From assembly GCF_022259695.1 (NCBI RefSeq), contig NZ_CP092099.1:3060001-3124000 (forward strand): a DNA stretch of 64,000 bases, written 5' to 3'. A program made the position numbers and the translations under genes. This document shows positions 47,221 through 56,338 of this stretch, piece by piece. Numbering within the stretch: position 1 is the first letter of the stretch; each line of letters starts with the position of its first letter. The notes beneath the pieces are model-generated. The model did not search any database. It had not been told where the DNA came from and worked only from the letters and a program-made list of their open reading frames with translations. Origin of the DNA: Flaviramulus sp. BrNp1-15 (GTDB lineage Bacteria; Bacteroidota; Bacteroidia; Flavobacteriales; Flavobacteriaceae).

Positions 47221-47946
47221 TTAATCTAACTCTTTTAAAAGTTTTTCAACTTCTAAAATTGTTGCTCTATAAATGCGTTTATTAGGCTTAGTCATGTGCT
47301 GAGATTCCCTATGAATTTCGTTTATTATCTCTTTAGCTTCATCATCTTTTTTTATACTTAATAAAAATTTGGCAAGTATTAATCGTTCTTCGTAAAAGGA
47401 ATATCTAATGTCAATTTGTTTTAAATTGGTTTCAGCTTTCTCAATATTACCCAAACGCTCTAATGCAAGTCCGTATAAAAATTGCGTTCTGGATTTTGTA
47501 AACTCTGGATGCTCTTTTATCTTTTCTACATAAAAAACAACTTTATCACAATCTTCAATATTAAAATAAGCTTCTATAAGTTGAGTCGTAGCATAAAAAT
47601 TATTTTGAGATCTATCTTGTAAAGCCTCTAAATAATGTGGAATTGCACTATTGTAATCTTTTATTTCTAAATAAGCATCTGCAAGATTAACTTGATTTTG
47701 ATAGGTTTCTGAAAATTCAAGTCTTTTTTCTAAATCTCTTACCTTTTTAGTAGGATTAATTATGTTAGTAATTTCTGAAGTTATTTTTTCAGCATCACGT
47801 TTATTATATACTTGAGTTATTAAATAAATAATGCAACCAATAACTGGAAGAAACAAAATAAGAAACACCCAATAATAAGGATTTCTATGTTTGTACATAT
47901 GGTATATACAATACCCTTGAAGGGCTAATATGAGATAATAATACAT
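47221..47946 (-). CDS. TPR protein with PLDc_N-like membrane anchor
   Basis: The 241-residue protein starts with two membrane segments (about 4-20 and 26-46, with NPYYWVFLILFLPVIGCIIYL similar to the PLDc_N anchor). The rest is helical TPR repeats (about 75-235, for example NQVNLADAYLEIKDYNSAIPHYLEAL). It probably holds a cytoplasmic TPR platform at the inner membrane; partners are unknown. It is 34 bases downstream of the yaaA gene and may be cotranscribed. Confidence 0.8.
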   Translation of the reverse strand: MYYYLILALQGYCIYHMYKHRNPYYWVFLILFLPVIGCIIYLITQVYNKRDAEKITSEITNIINPTKKVRDLEKRLEFSETYQNQVNLADAYLEIKDYNSAIPHYLEALQDRSQNNFYATTQLIEAYFNIEDCDKVVFYVEKIKEHPEFTKSRTQFLYGLALERLGNIEKAETNLKQIDIRYSFYEERLILAKFLLSIKKDDEAKEIINEIHRESQHMTKPNKRIYRATILEVEKLLKELD

Positions 47947-47979
47947 TTAATGTTTTTCGTAATAATACAAAAAATACAA

Positions 47980-48738
47980 TTACCTTATAAAAACCAACTC
48001 ATTGTCTTTAGACATAGGTTCGCTAAAATTATAACCTTGGTAATTAAAGCCTTTTAAATCGTCTATGGTTTTGGCATCTGTATCAATAATATAACGTGCC
48101 ATAAGTCCGCGAGCTTCTTTGGCAAAAAACGAAATAACTTTGTACTCGCCATTTTTAAAATCTTTAAAATTAGCTGTTATAACAGGAACTTTTAAGGCCT
48201 TTGCATCAATAGCTTTAAAATACTCATTACTGGCTAAGTTTAAAAACACCTCATCATCTTCAAGTTCTTCATTTAAAGCTTTTGTGATGTCTTTTTTCCA
48301 GAATTCGTATAAGTTCTTTTTGGTTCCAATAGGCATTTTTGTACCCATTTCTAAACGGTAAGGCTGAATTAAATCGGTTGGTTTTAATAAACCATATAAT
48401 CCTGATAAAATTCTAACTGTATTTTGAAGCTTATCAATCTTATTTTCCGGAATTGTATAAGAATCTAAACCTCTGTAAACATCGCCATTAAAAGCGTAAA
48501 CTGCAGGTCTTGAATTTTCGGTTGTAAATGGCAACTCCCAGGATTGATTACGCTCATAATTCAACTGACCCAAAGCATCAGAAACACTCATTAGCTTAGA
48601 CAAGCTTTTAGCCGATTTCTTTTTAAGTAATTTATTTAAACGCTCTGATTGTTTTAAAAATTGAGCTTCTGTATGTTGTTTTATAGGTAATTGTGTTTCA
48701 AAATCTAAGGACTTTGCAGGTGATAAAACGAGTTTCAT
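47980..48738 (-). CDS. yaaA: Peroxide stress protein YaaA
   Basis: The 252-residue protein matches YaaA (DUF328): [14 protein letters not shown] at the start, [62 protein letters not shown] and the late [17 protein letters not shown]. In Escherichia coli YaaA limits oxidative DNA damage by lowering free iron and binds DNA. It is cytoplasmic. TAAATTTG about 25 bases upstream is a possible -7 box. Confidence 0.95.
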   Translation of the reverse strand: MKLVLSPAKSLDFETQLPIKQHTEAQFLKQSERLNKLLKKKSAKSLSKLMSVSDALGQLNYERNQSWELPFTTENSRPAVYAFNGDVYRGLDSYTIPENKIDKLQNTVRILSGLYGLLKPTDLIQPYRLEMGTKMPIGTKKNLYEFWKKDITKALNEELEDDEVFLNLASNEYFKAIDAKALKVPVITANFKDFKNGEYKVISFFAKEARGLMARYIIDTDAKTIDDLKGFNYQGYNFSEPMSKDNELVFIR

Positions 48739-48843
48739 TCCAAATTGTTTTTTGTTTCAATTCAAATTTACAATTACTAATCTAGTTTTTAAATTAGAAA
48801 CAACAATTATTTATAATGGAATTATAGATTGTATTTATTCAAC

Positions 48844-49824
48844 CTATTCTTTGTAACCCATTTTGCGCATCCAATCGTCATTAAACATTTTGGCTACATA
48901 ACGACTACCATGATCATGAAACAGTACTACAACAACATCATTTTTTGTAAAATGTTCTTTTAATTGCAATACACCTTTTATGGCTGCACCCGCAGAATTA
49001 CCCAAAAACATACCTTCTTCTTTTGCTAATCTTTGAGTGTGAATAGCAGCATCTTTATCGGTTACTTTTGTGAATCCATCAATAATAGAAAAATCTACAT
49101 TTTCTGGTAGAATATCTTCGCCTATACCTTCTGTAACGTAAGGGTAAATTTCGTTTTGATCAAAAACACCAGTTTCATGATATTTTTTAAACACACTACC
49201 ATAAGTATCTACTCCCCAAATTTTAATATCAGGATTTTGTTCTTTTAAGTATTTTCCAACACCCGAAATGGTTCCACCAGTACCAACACCAACAACAAAG
49301 TGAGTAATCTTTCCATCGGTTTGTTTCCATATTTCTGGTCCGGTAGATTCGTAATGCGCTAAAGCATTACTTGGATTATCATATTGATTTACATACCATG
49401 AATTGGGTGTTTCTTCACTCAATCGTTTTGAAACTGAATAATACGACCTTGGATCAGTTGGTTCAACATCAGTTGGACATACAACAACCTCAGCTCCTAC
49501 TGCGCGAAGTATATCCATTTTTTCTTTGGATTGCTTGTCGCTAATAACAAAAACACATTTATAACCTTTTACAATAGCCGCTAATGCTAAACCCATTCCT
49601 GTATTTCCTGAGGTTCCTTCTATAATAGTTCCACCGGGTTTTAAGCGACCATCAGCTTCAGCATCTTCAATCATTTTAACGGCCATTCTATCTTTGGTAG
49701 AGTTACCAGGATTAAAGGTTTCATACTTTGCTAATACTAAACAAGGTAATTCTTCGGTAAGCTTATTAAGTTTTACCAATGGTGTATTCCCTATAGTTTC
49801 CAGTATGTTTTTGGCGTATTGCAT
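48844..49824 (-). CDS. PLP-dependent cysteine/cystathionine beta-synthase family protein
   Basis: The 326-residue enzyme is a fold-type II PLP protein. The PLP lysine is Lys44 in NPGNSTKDRM, the substrate loop is EGTSGNTG near 68-75, and the phosphate-binding loop is GVGTGGT near 178. The TDVEPTDPRSYYSVSKRL and QYDNPSNALAHYESTGPEI stretches look like the cystathionine beta-synthase core more than CysK. No CBS regulatory domains follow. It makes cysteine or cystathionine from serine or its derivatives; the exact reaction is not settled by sequence. Confidence 0.88.
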   Translation of the reverse strand: MQYAKNILETIGNTPLVKLNKLTEELPCLVLAKYETFNPGNSTKDRMAVKMIEDAEADGRLKPGGTIIEGTSGNTGMGLALAAIVKGYKCVFVISDKQSKEKMDILRAVGAEVVVCPTDVEPTDPRSYYSVSKRLSEETPNSWYVNQYDNPSNALAHYESTGPEIWKQTDGKITHFVVGVGTGGTISGVGKYLKEQNPDIKIWGVDTYGSVFKKYHETGVFDQNEIYPYVTEGIGEDILPENVDFSIIDGFTKVTDKDAAIHTQRLAKEEGMFLGNSAGAAIKGVLQLKEHFTKNDVVVVLFHDHGSRYVAKMFNDDWMRKMGYKE

Positions 49825-50120
49825 ATTTATTTTTTAGTGCTGCAAAAATAGTTAAAAGGATATATTTTAATGTTAAAAACAAGGTTAAAAAACGCATGTT
49901 TTTTAAATTAATCTCATTTATATAGCTTTTTATTAGATTTTATTTAATAATATGTAACTATTATTGAATTAGTGATTAAGCCCTAATAGTGATCTGGATT
50001 GAAATTCTTCAGGTTTAAAAATTGGGAAGCGACCCGTGAAATAATTATATTTAATAATACTCTAAATTAAAATGATTAGTGAAGAGTAAAGTACGACCCG
50101 TTGTGATTTCGAAAATTCTT
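49825..50120. other. Gene-free interval upstream of the CBS-like gene
   Basis: These 296 bases carry no gene. A perfect inverted repeat (TTAAAAAAC, 4 bases, GTTTTTTAA, 49885-49906) lies 60 bases upstream of the CBS-like start and may be an operator. TATTTTTG is present on the minus strand near 49845. The octamer CGACCCGT occurs twice in the right part (about 50030 and 50094). No known riboswitch fold was recognised. Confidence 0.5.
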
Positions 50121-51356
50121 TTAATCGAAACGAATAGCTTTTACCGGTGATATTTTAGTAATGATGTAAGATGGTACTAACAGCATAAGTAAACACAAAA
50201 TTAATGTACCCACATTTAATGCTAAAACATACCCAAAACTTATGTAAACTGGTGCTTCTGTTACGTAATAAACACTTGGGTCTAGCGGAAATAACTTAAA
50301 ATACTTTTGTGCAAACAACAAACCTAAGCCTAATACATTACCCCAAAACAACCCTAATAAAATGAGGTATGATGCATTGTATAAAAAGAGTTTACGAATG
50401 CTCCAATTATTACTTCCTAAGGCTTTTAGAATCCCTATCATTTGGGTGCGCTCTAGTATTAAAACTAATAGTGCGGTTATCATGTTAATACCTGCAACCA
50501 GTATCATGATACCAATAATACCGTAAGTGTTTTTATCGAAAATTTTTATCCATTCAAAAATAGAATAGTATTTATCGGTTACGGTTTGTGTGTTAAATGT
50601 TGAAGGGGTATTTTGATAAATTTCTATGCCTTTTTGTTGTATTTGCGAATAATCATTTATAAAAACTTCGAAGTTGCCAATTTGGTCTTCATCCCATTTA
50701 TTAATGCGTTGAATATGCCTAAGATTACCTATTAAATATTGTTTATCTAAATCTTGAAATCCTGAGTTATAAATACCAACAATTTTACATTTTACATAGT
50801 TTGGCAGCTTTTCGGGATCGTCTTTTGCAAAAACCATTTGAAAATCTTCACCAACTTTAAAACCTAGGCGATTGGCGAGGTATTGTGAAATTAAAACCTC
50901 TTCGCTCCATTTTTCATCAAAAACTGGCAATCTACCTTCGATTAAAAACTCTTTAAAATATTGCCAATTATAATCTTTACCAACTCCTTTATAAATTGCT
51001 CCTTCAAAATCTGTTTCAGTACGTATTACCCCAAATTTAGTAGCTACTCCTTGAATATGACTAACACCTTCAACCGATTTAAACTCTGGGTAAAATTCCT
51101 GACTTTTAGATATTGGAAATACGCTTTCTTGCGAATTATTACTATCGTAATTAGAAATAGTAACATGACCATTAAATGCTACAACTTTGTCACGTATTTT
51201 TTGTTGTAAACCTACACCTGTTGCTATGGCAATCATCATCACCACCATACCAATAGTAATTGCAGCAATACCAATTTTTATTATTGGTGCCGATATACTA
51301 CTTTTATACGCTTTACTACCAATTATGCGTTTAGCTATAAAATACTCGTAATTCAA
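50121..51356 (-). CDS. ABC transporter permease, LolC/LolE-like
   Basis: The 411-residue protein has one N-terminal membrane helix (about 25-48, IIKIGIAAITIGMVVMMIAIATGVGLQQKIRDKV), a large periplasmic MacB-PCD domain (50-270) and three C-terminal helices of the FtsX fold (about 280-400). The layout matches LolC/LolE, which release lipoproteins from the inner membrane. The ATPase LolD is not adjacent. The start is only 8 bases from the divergent NamZ-like gene. Confidence 0.87.
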   Translation of the reverse strand: MNYEYFIAKRIIGSKAYKSSISAPIIKIGIAAITIGMVVMMIAIATGVGLQQKIRDKVVAFNGHVTISNYDSNNSQESVFPISKSQEFYPEFKSVEGVSHIQGVATKFGVIRTETDFEGAIYKGVGKDYNWQYFKEFLIEGRLPVFDEKWSEEVLISQYLANRLGFKVGEDFQMVFAKDDPEKLPNYVKCKIVGIYNSGFQDLDKQYLIGNLRHIQRINKWDEDQIGNFEVFINDYSQIQQKGIEIYQNTPSTFNTQTVTDKYYSIFEWIKIFDKNTYGIIGIMILVAGINMITALLVLILERTQMIGILKALGSNNWSIRKLFLYNASYLILLGLFWGNVLGLGLLFAQKYFKLFPLDPSVYYVTEAPVYISFGYVLALNVGTLILCLLMLLVPSYIITKISPVKAIRFD

Positions 51357-51364
51357 ATTATATA

Positions 51365-52621
51365 ATGAGGTTTAATGTTTTCAAAAATACAGTTTTATTA
51401 TTTGTTTTAGTAATGATTTCTTGTGCTTCTAAAGCAAAAGATAAAAAGACTGAAGAAGGCAATAATGAGATGCTTCAACAAGCTAAACACAACAGCAAAA
51501 CTCAAATTGATAGCTCAATTGTTGTAGGTGCTAACCAAACTGAAAAATATTTGCCTTTACTTAACGAAAAACGTGTTGGTATTGTTGCAAACCAGACTAG
51601 TGTTATTTTTAAAAACGAAAGCAGCTACACACATTTGGTAGATTCATTATTATCTCTAAAAGTTGATATAAATAAAGTATTTTCACCTGAACATGGATTT
51701 CGCGGTACTGCAGATGCTGGTGAACTTATTGATGACAGTAAAGACATTAAAACTGGTTTAGCCATTGTATCACTACATGGCAAAAACAAAAAACCAACAC
51801 AAGAGCAACTTAAAAATCTAGATCTTATTGTTTTTGACATTCAAGATGTTGGTGCGCGTTTTTACACTTACATTTCTACATTACATTACATTATGGAAGC
51901 TTGTGCCGAGGCAAATATTCCAGTTTTAATTTTAGATAGACCAAACCCGAACGGACATTATATTGATGGTCCAACTTTAGAAAAAGAAAACAAAAGCTTT
52001 TTAGGTATGCACACCATTCCTTTAGTACACGGAATGACTATTGGGGAATATGGACAAATGATTAATGGTGAAAAATGGTTAGCAAATGATTTAAAATGTG
52101 ATATTACCGTTATTCCAGTTAAAAATTACACACACTATACACCATATAGTTTACCTATAAGACCTTCACCAAACTTACCTAACGACAAGTCTATAGAATT
52201 ATATCCAAGCCTTGGTCTTTTTGAAGGCACAAACATAAATGCTGGTCGTGGTACAGAATTTCAATTTCAACGTTATGGCGCACCTTTTTTAAATAAAGAA
52301 GTCTTTACTTTTAATTATACACCTATTGAAAATTTTGGTGCAAAATACCCAAAACATAAAGCAAAACTATGTTATGGTGAAGATTTAAAAGATGAAAAAC
52401 TTAAAGGTGAAGTAAGCCTTAAATGGCTGATAAAAGCATACCAAAATGCTACAGATAAATCTTTATTTTTTAATACTGAAAATTTCACCAAACACGCTGG
52501 AACTGCAAAATTACAAGAACAAATTGAAGCTGGTTTGAGTGAAACTGAAATTAAAAAAACTTGGAAAGACGGATTGGAAGCTTTTAAACTAACTCGTGAA
52601 AAGTATTTGATTTACCAATAA
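51365..52621 (+). CDS. Exo-beta-N-acetylmuramidase NamZ-like lipoprotein (DUF1343)
   Basis: The 418-residue protein has a lipoprotein signal with lipobox MISC (Cys20). The DUF1343 domain follows: RVGIVANQTSV near 70, VDINKVFSPEHGFRGTADAGE near 95-115, DLIVFDIQDVGARFYTYISTLHYIMEA near 155-180 and LDRPNPNGHYIDGP near 192. Members characterised as NamZ cleave MurNAc from the non-reducing end of peptidoglycan fragments. A recycling role in the periplasm or at the surface fits. Its stop abuts the stop of the GDPD gene. Confidence 0.88.
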   Translation: MRFNVFKNTVLLFVLVMISCASKAKDKKTEEGNNEMLQQAKHNSKTQIDSSIVVGANQTEKYLPLLNEKRVGIVANQTSVIFKNESSYTHLVDSLLSLKVDINKVFSPEHGFRGTADAGELIDDSKDIKTGLAIVSLHGKNKKPTQEQLKNLDLIVFDIQDVGARFYTYISTLHYIMEACAEANIPVLILDRPNPNGHYIDGPTLEKENKSFLGMHTIPLVHGMTIGEYGQMINGEKWLANDLKCDITVIPVKNYTHYTPYSLPIRPSPNLPNDKSIELYPSLGLFEGTNINAGRGTEFQFQRYGAPFLNKEVFTFNYTPIENFGAKYPKHKAKLCYGEDLKDEKLKGEVSLKWLIKAYQNATDKSLFFNTENFTKHAGTAKLQEQIEAGLSETEIKKTWKDGLEAFKLTREKYLIYQ

Positions 52622-53500
52622 TTAATGGATTCCTGCCTTCTCTGGAATTACAGAAATCAATTTATCTGGATAATCAGTAATAATACCATCTACTTTAAAA
52701 TCTAGCATCAGGTGTATATCCTTAATTTTATTAACTGTCCATGGTATTACTTTATAATTTTCGTTTTGATAGCTTTTAACTTTTGCTTTGGTGAGTAACT
52801 TATAATATGGACTAATTATTTCTGGTTTAAAGCTTAATTCTTTTAGTTTTATATCAATTAATTCATTTTCATCTATCAACAAGGCTACTTTCATTTTTGG
52901 AGCTTGCCTTTTAATTTCTTCTAGTATGCGAATATCAAAGCTCTGTAAATTCGTTCTTTCAAACACTTCATATTTTTCAATTTCGTTTAAAACTAAACTT
53001 ACAAATTCTTTAGGTGTTGGCGTGTAAATGTTATCGTATTCTGGTTTAGCCTTTATTTCAATATTGTATTTAATCTCAGGGTTTATTTCATCTGAAAGTG
53101 AAAACACTTCACTTAAAAGAGGTTTGTAAATCTTAATTTTTTCCTGATTTGGAAAGCGTTTATGAAATTTTGAACCACAATCAAACAACTTAATAGAATC
53201 ATAATCCATTTGATACAGATTATACTTTAAATCATCTTCTTTCGAAATGGCTTCACCATTCAAATCTAAACAATAAGTTCTACTTATAAAGGGTTCGTGA
53301 GACACAACAACTTTATGGTCTCTCGATATTGCTAAATCCATCTCTAGTGTGTTAACACCTAGTTCTATAGCTTTTTTAAATGCTGGAAGTGAGTTTTCCG
53401 GTAGCAATCCACGGCAACCTCTGTGCCCTTGGATATCGACTTCAGTTTTGTTACAATTCATTAAAATTAAGGCAGAAATTAAAATTGTAAATCGTTTCAA
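52622..53500 (-). CDS. Glycerophosphodiester phosphodiesterase lipoprotein
   Basis: The 292-residue protein has a lipoprotein signal (lipobox MNC, Cys16) and the GDPD fold. Catalytic motifs are GHRGCRGLLPENSLPAF (His26, Arg27, Glu35), NTLEMDL near 52 and the second His in VVSHEPF near 68. It splits glycerophosphodiesters to glycerol-3-phosphate and an alcohol. The last residues, VIPEKAGIH, come from a REP-like repeat rather than from the enzyme fold. It is 2 bases downstream of the fatty-acid hydroxylase gene. Confidence 0.9.
   Translation of the reverse strand: MKRFTILISALILMNCNKTEVDIQGHRGCRGLLPENSLPAFKKAIELGVNTLEMDLAISRDHKVVVSHEPFISRTYCLDLNGEAISKEDDLKYNLYQMDYDSIKLFDCGSKFHKRFPNQEKIKIYKPLLSEVFSLSDEINPEIKYNIEIKAKPEYDNIYTPTPKEFVSLVLNEIEKYEVFERTNLQSFDIRILEEIKRQAPKMKVALLIDENELIDIKLKELSFKPEIISPYYKLLTKAKVKSYQNENYKVIPWTVNKIKDIHLMLDFKVDGIITDYPDKLISVIPEKAGIH
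52629..52650. repeat. REP-like element at the GDPD 3' end
   Basis: ATTCC (52629) and GGAAT bracket a short imperfect hairpin (ATTCCTGCCTTCTCTGGAAT). It encodes the IPEKAGI tail of GDPD. The element resembles the one at 55666-55685. Confidence 0.6.
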
Positions 53501-53502
53501 AA

Positions 53503-54336
53503 TTATTTGGGTTTTGTAGTAGGTCTTTTATATTTCTGAAAGGGTTGCGTTAACAAATTCAATATATTACTATTTTCTTCTTCATCAGGAAAAACATCAA
53601 CACCATAAATAATTTTATCTGTATCTAGTTCCATATAAGTTCCAAATAATCTATCCCAAACCGAGAAAATATTTCCGTAGTTAGAATCTGTATATGGTAA
53701 AACATGATGATGATGAACCTTATGCATATCTGGAGAAACAATTACATAACTTAAAGCTTTATCAACTTTTTTAGGCAGTTTAATATTTGCATGATTAAAT
53801 TGAGTAGCCACAACAGATAATGATTGATAAAGTAACACTAAAGCAATAGGTGTACCTATAATAAAAATACCTGTTAATGTAAATACATAACGAATAACAC
53901 TCTCTAACGGATGATGTCTATTTGCTGTAGTTGTATCTACATTATGATCGGTGTGGTGAACTAAATGTACCATCCAAAGGGGTTTTACTTTATGCTCTAT
54001 TAAATGTGGTAAATATGCACCTATAAAATCAATTAAAAATATGCCTAAAACTGTATATAACCACAATGGCATATCGGGTAACCAATTTAGAATTCCAAAG
54101 TTATTTGCCATAACCCAATCAGACGACTTTAGGAATAAAAAGGCCAAAGGTAGATTAACCAAAACGGTTGTTAGTGTGAAAAATATATTTGGTACAGCAT
54201 GTTTCCAGCGTTTATAATTTAAACCAAACAATGGTGTAATACCTTCTATAATCCAAAATAAAGTTAAACCTCCAACAATAATTAAACCTCTGTGAAGAGA
54301 TGGAATAGTTTCGAAATAATTTAAAAGCGCTTCCAA
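53503..54336 (-). CDS. Fatty acid hydroxylase / sterol desaturase family protein
   Basis: The 277-residue membrane protein has about four hydrophobic segments and the di-iron histidine boxes HLIEH near 110, HLVHHTDHNVDTTTANRHHP near 125-145 and HKVHHHH near 208-214. Members hydroxylate or desaturate lipids using O2. In bacteria without sterols a fatty acid, carotenoid or hopanoid substrate is more likely. It is 2 bases upstream of GDPD, so both may be cotranscribed. Confidence 0.9.
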   Translation of the reverse strand: MEALLNYFETIPSLHRGLIIVGGLTLFWIIEGITPLFGLNYKRWKHAVPNIFFTLTTVLVNLPLAFLFLKSSDWVMANNFGILNWLPDMPLWLYTVLGIFLIDFIGAYLPHLIEHKVKPLWMVHLVHHTDHNVDTTTANRHHPLESVIRYVFTLTGIFIIGTPIALVLLYQSLSVVATQFNHANIKLPKKVDKALSYVIVSPDMHKVHHHHVLPYTDSNYGNIFSVWDRLFGTYMELDTDKIIYGVDVFPDEEENSNILNLLTQPFQKYKRPTTKPK

Positions 54337-54365
54337 ATGATAAATTTTTTTTGTTTTAAATATAC

Positions 54366-54857
54366 TTATTTTATTCTTTCCTTCATAGCCTCAACAATAT
54401 TATAGGCAGCAGGACAAATTCCAACATTTTTTAGAGTTAAGTTTGAAATTTGTTGAAACTTTTTTCTATCAGTATGCGGAAATTCTCTACAAGCTTTTGG
54501 ACGCACATTGTATATAGAACAATAATTATCTGCTCCTAAAAATGTACATGGCACACTCTGCAAAACATAATCGTTTTCATCATCAATACGTAAATACTGT
54601 TCAATAAACTGCTGTGGTTTTAATCTAAAATGTTTAGAAATACGTTCTATATCTTTATCGGTAAACAATGGCCCTGTAGTTTTACAGCAATTAGCACATT
54701 CTAAACAATCTGTACGTTCAAATTCTTCTTCATGCAATTCCTGCATGACATAATCTAAATTTTTTGGTGGCTTTTTTTTAAGCTTAGCGAAGAATTTTTT
54801 GTTTTCGTTATGCTTATCTTTGGCGAGCTTTGGAAGATTATTAATGATGTCTTGCAT
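54366..54857 (-). CDS. YkgJ family cysteine-cluster protein
   Basis: The 163-residue protein has the zinc/iron-chelating YkgJ pattern: CLECANCCKTTGP (Cys51, Cys54, Cys57, Cys58), VPCTFLGADNYCSIYNVRPKACREFPHT (Cys104, Cys113, Cys123). The Cys residues probably bind an Fe-S cluster or zinc. The substrate is unknown. Upstream lies a REP-like inverted repeat shared with the divergent methyltransferase gene. Confidence 0.9.
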   Translation of the reverse strand: MQDIINNLPKLAKDKHNENKKFFAKLKKKPPKNLDYVMQELHEEEFERTDCLECANCCKTTGPLFTDKDIERISKHFRLKPQQFIEQYLRIDDENDYVLQSVPCTFLGADNYCSIYNVRPKACREFPHTDRKKFQQISNLTLKNVGICPAAYNIVEAMKERIK

Positions 54858-54878
54858 GGTGTAAAAATACTATTTTTT

Positions 54879-54968
54879 GTCATTACGAAGGAAGCAATGA
54901 CTGAAGTAATCTCTATAATTGAAACACTAAAACAACATATTGCCACGACTTGAAAGTCTCGCAATGAC
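54879..54968. repeat. REP/BIME-like inverted repeat
   Basis: GTCATTACGA (54879-54888) and TCGCAATGAC (54959-54968) are inverted copies with one mismatch and enclose a 70-base loop with further weak complementarity. It fills the space between two divergent genes and is not coding. Confidence 0.75.
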
Positions 54969-54975
54969 GTAAAAA

Positions 54976-55677
54976 ATGAAAGACCTTTTCGGAAAAGCTT
55001 TATTAGATTACCAAAACGGAAATTATACCGAAGACATCATTACCTCAACGAGTATTTCTGGTGATGATGAGTTGCCACTTCTCTATTTGTTTCGTGGTTT
55101 TAAGGATATGCCAAAGCTGGAACAAAAAGCTTTACAATTAGCTAAAGGTTCTATTCTAGATGTTGGCTGTGGTAGCGGAAGCCATAGCTTGTTTCTACAA
55201 GAAAATGGATCACAAGTTAAAGCCATTGACATCTCTAAAGGCGCTATTGAAGTTTCCAAAAAACGCGGTGTTTTACATGCTGAAATCAAAGACATTTTAG
55301 ATGAAACTGAAACTTTTGATACTATATTATTACTTATGAATGGTACCGGTATTTTTCAAGAAATTATTCAAGTTTCAAAATACTTAAAGCATTTAAAAAG
55401 CCTATTAAAACCTAACGGACAAATTTTAATTGATTCATCAGACATTAAATATATGTATGAAGATGAAGATGGAGGCTATTGGCAAGACATGAATGCTAAT
55501 TATTATGGTGAGCTAGATTATTTTTTAAGTTATAAGGGTGAAAAAGAAATACCAATGAAGTGGCTCTATTTAGATTTTGACACTTTAAAATTAGCTTGTG
55601 AAACTGTTGGACTTAAATGTGAATTGGTTATGGAAGGTGAGCATTTTGATTATTTGGCTAGACTAATTCCTGCGTAG
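54976..55677 (+). CDS. Class I SAM-dependent methyltransferase
   Basis: The 233-residue protein has motif I ILDVGCGSGSHS (60-70), the acidic residue of motif II in VKAIDIS near 83, and a Rossmann pattern through the C-terminus. The N-terminal lid (MKDLFGKALLDYQNGNYTED) and the YWQDMNANYYGELDYFLSYKG insertion are probably substrate-binding. The methyl acceptor is unknown. Its last codons (IPA and the stop) lie in a REP-like hairpin. The start is 7 bases after the preceding repeat, so the promoter must lie in or beyond the repeat. Confidence 0.88.
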   Translation: MKDLFGKALLDYQNGNYTEDIITSTSISGDDELPLLYLFRGFKDMPKLEQKALQLAKGSILDVGCGSGSHSLFLQENGSQVKAIDISKGAIEVSKKRGVLHAEIKDILDETETFDTILLLMNGTGIFQEIIQVSKYLKHLKSLLKPNGQILIDSSDIKYMYEDEDGGYWQDMNANYYGELDYFLSYKGEKEIPMKWLYLDFDTLKLACETVGLKCELVMEGEHFDYLARLIPA

Positions 55678-55744
55678 GCAGGAATCTCATAAATTAAAAT
55701 ACACTAGTTTAAAATGGATTCCGCATCAAGTGCGGCATGACAAG
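55666..55744. repeat. Two REP-like elements after the methyltransferase gene
   Basis: A perfect hairpin ATTCCTGC-gtag-GCAGGAAT (55666-55685) covers the stop codon of the methyltransferase. A second element GATTCCGCATCAAGTGCGG (from 55717) has arms CCGCA/TGCGG and is related to the one at 56339. Confidence 0.75.
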
Positions 55745-55749
55745 GCACA

Positions 55750-56328
55750 TTAAAATCTGTAATGACCAATAATTTTAAAGCTAAATAAACAATCTTCTAA
55801 AACTTGTCCAGCTCCAATATTATGCACAATCAAATACCGTTTTCCATCTCTTGATTTTTTATTGACCACAATACCAATATGTGTGATTGCACAACCTAAA
55901 TTCCAACAAACCACATCACCAGGTTTATAATCATTGGGGTTATTGGTTATTGGTTTTTCTGCTCCTTGTCTTTTAAAGTATGCCATTAAATTAGGCACTC
56001 GCCTGTGATCAATATTTTTATCAGTAGTTTTTAATCCCCAAATTTTAGGGTATAAGCTAAAATTGGCTTTCATATCTTCATGAACTTCTTTTTGCAAATC
56101 AATTCCTAATTTTCGGTAAGCTCTAATTATAACATCAGTACAAACACCTTTATTACTTGGAACGTCTCCACTTGGATAGTCTATAGAAAAATAACTTGGG
56201 TCATAAGTTACTTTTTGTTGAGTTAGTTCTAAAGCAGCATCATAAAGTTTTATTTCTTGAGTTGCTGTTTGAGCAAAACCCAAGTTAACGTAAAGAAGTA
56301 ATATTAATAGAATTTTGAATTGTTTCAT
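55750..56328 (-). CDS. DUF1287 family exported protein
   Basis: The 192-residue protein has a signal peptide (cut near FAQ, residue 19). The DUF1287 core follows: GVCTDVIIRAYRKLGIDLQ (near 60-78, with Cys in the position of a cysteine-peptidase nucleophile), HRRVPNLMAYFKRQG, and GDVVCWNLGCAITHIGIVV near 140 with His. The Cys and His positions recall NlpC/P60-like folds, so a peptidoglycan hydrolase is possible; that is inference. It ends among REP-like repeats. Confidence 0.87.
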   Translation of the reverse strand: MKQFKILLILLLYVNLGFAQTATQEIKLYDAALELTQQKVTYDPSYFSIDYPSGDVPSNKGVCTDVIIRAYRKLGIDLQKEVHEDMKANFSLYPKIWGLKTTDKNIDHRRVPNLMAYFKRQGAEKPITNNPNDYKPGDVVCWNLGCAITHIGIVVNKKSRDGKRYLIVHNIGAGQVLEDCLFSFKIIGHYRF

Positions 56329-56338
56329 ACCAAAGATA

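Noticed and set aside
49825-50120. SAM or cysteine riboswitch before the CBS-like gene
   Set aside because: No known conserved core was recognised; only an inverted repeat and a promoter-like box are visible.
52622-52650. VIPEKAGIH as a functional C-terminal motif of GDPD
   Set aside because: The same kind of hairpin sequence appears outside genes nearby, so the tail is explained as repeat-derived.
54755-54964. 69-codon minus-strand frame overlapping the YkgJ start and the inverted repeat
   Set aside because: It is a second frame over the YkgJ N-terminus and the non-coding repeat, with no recognisable features.
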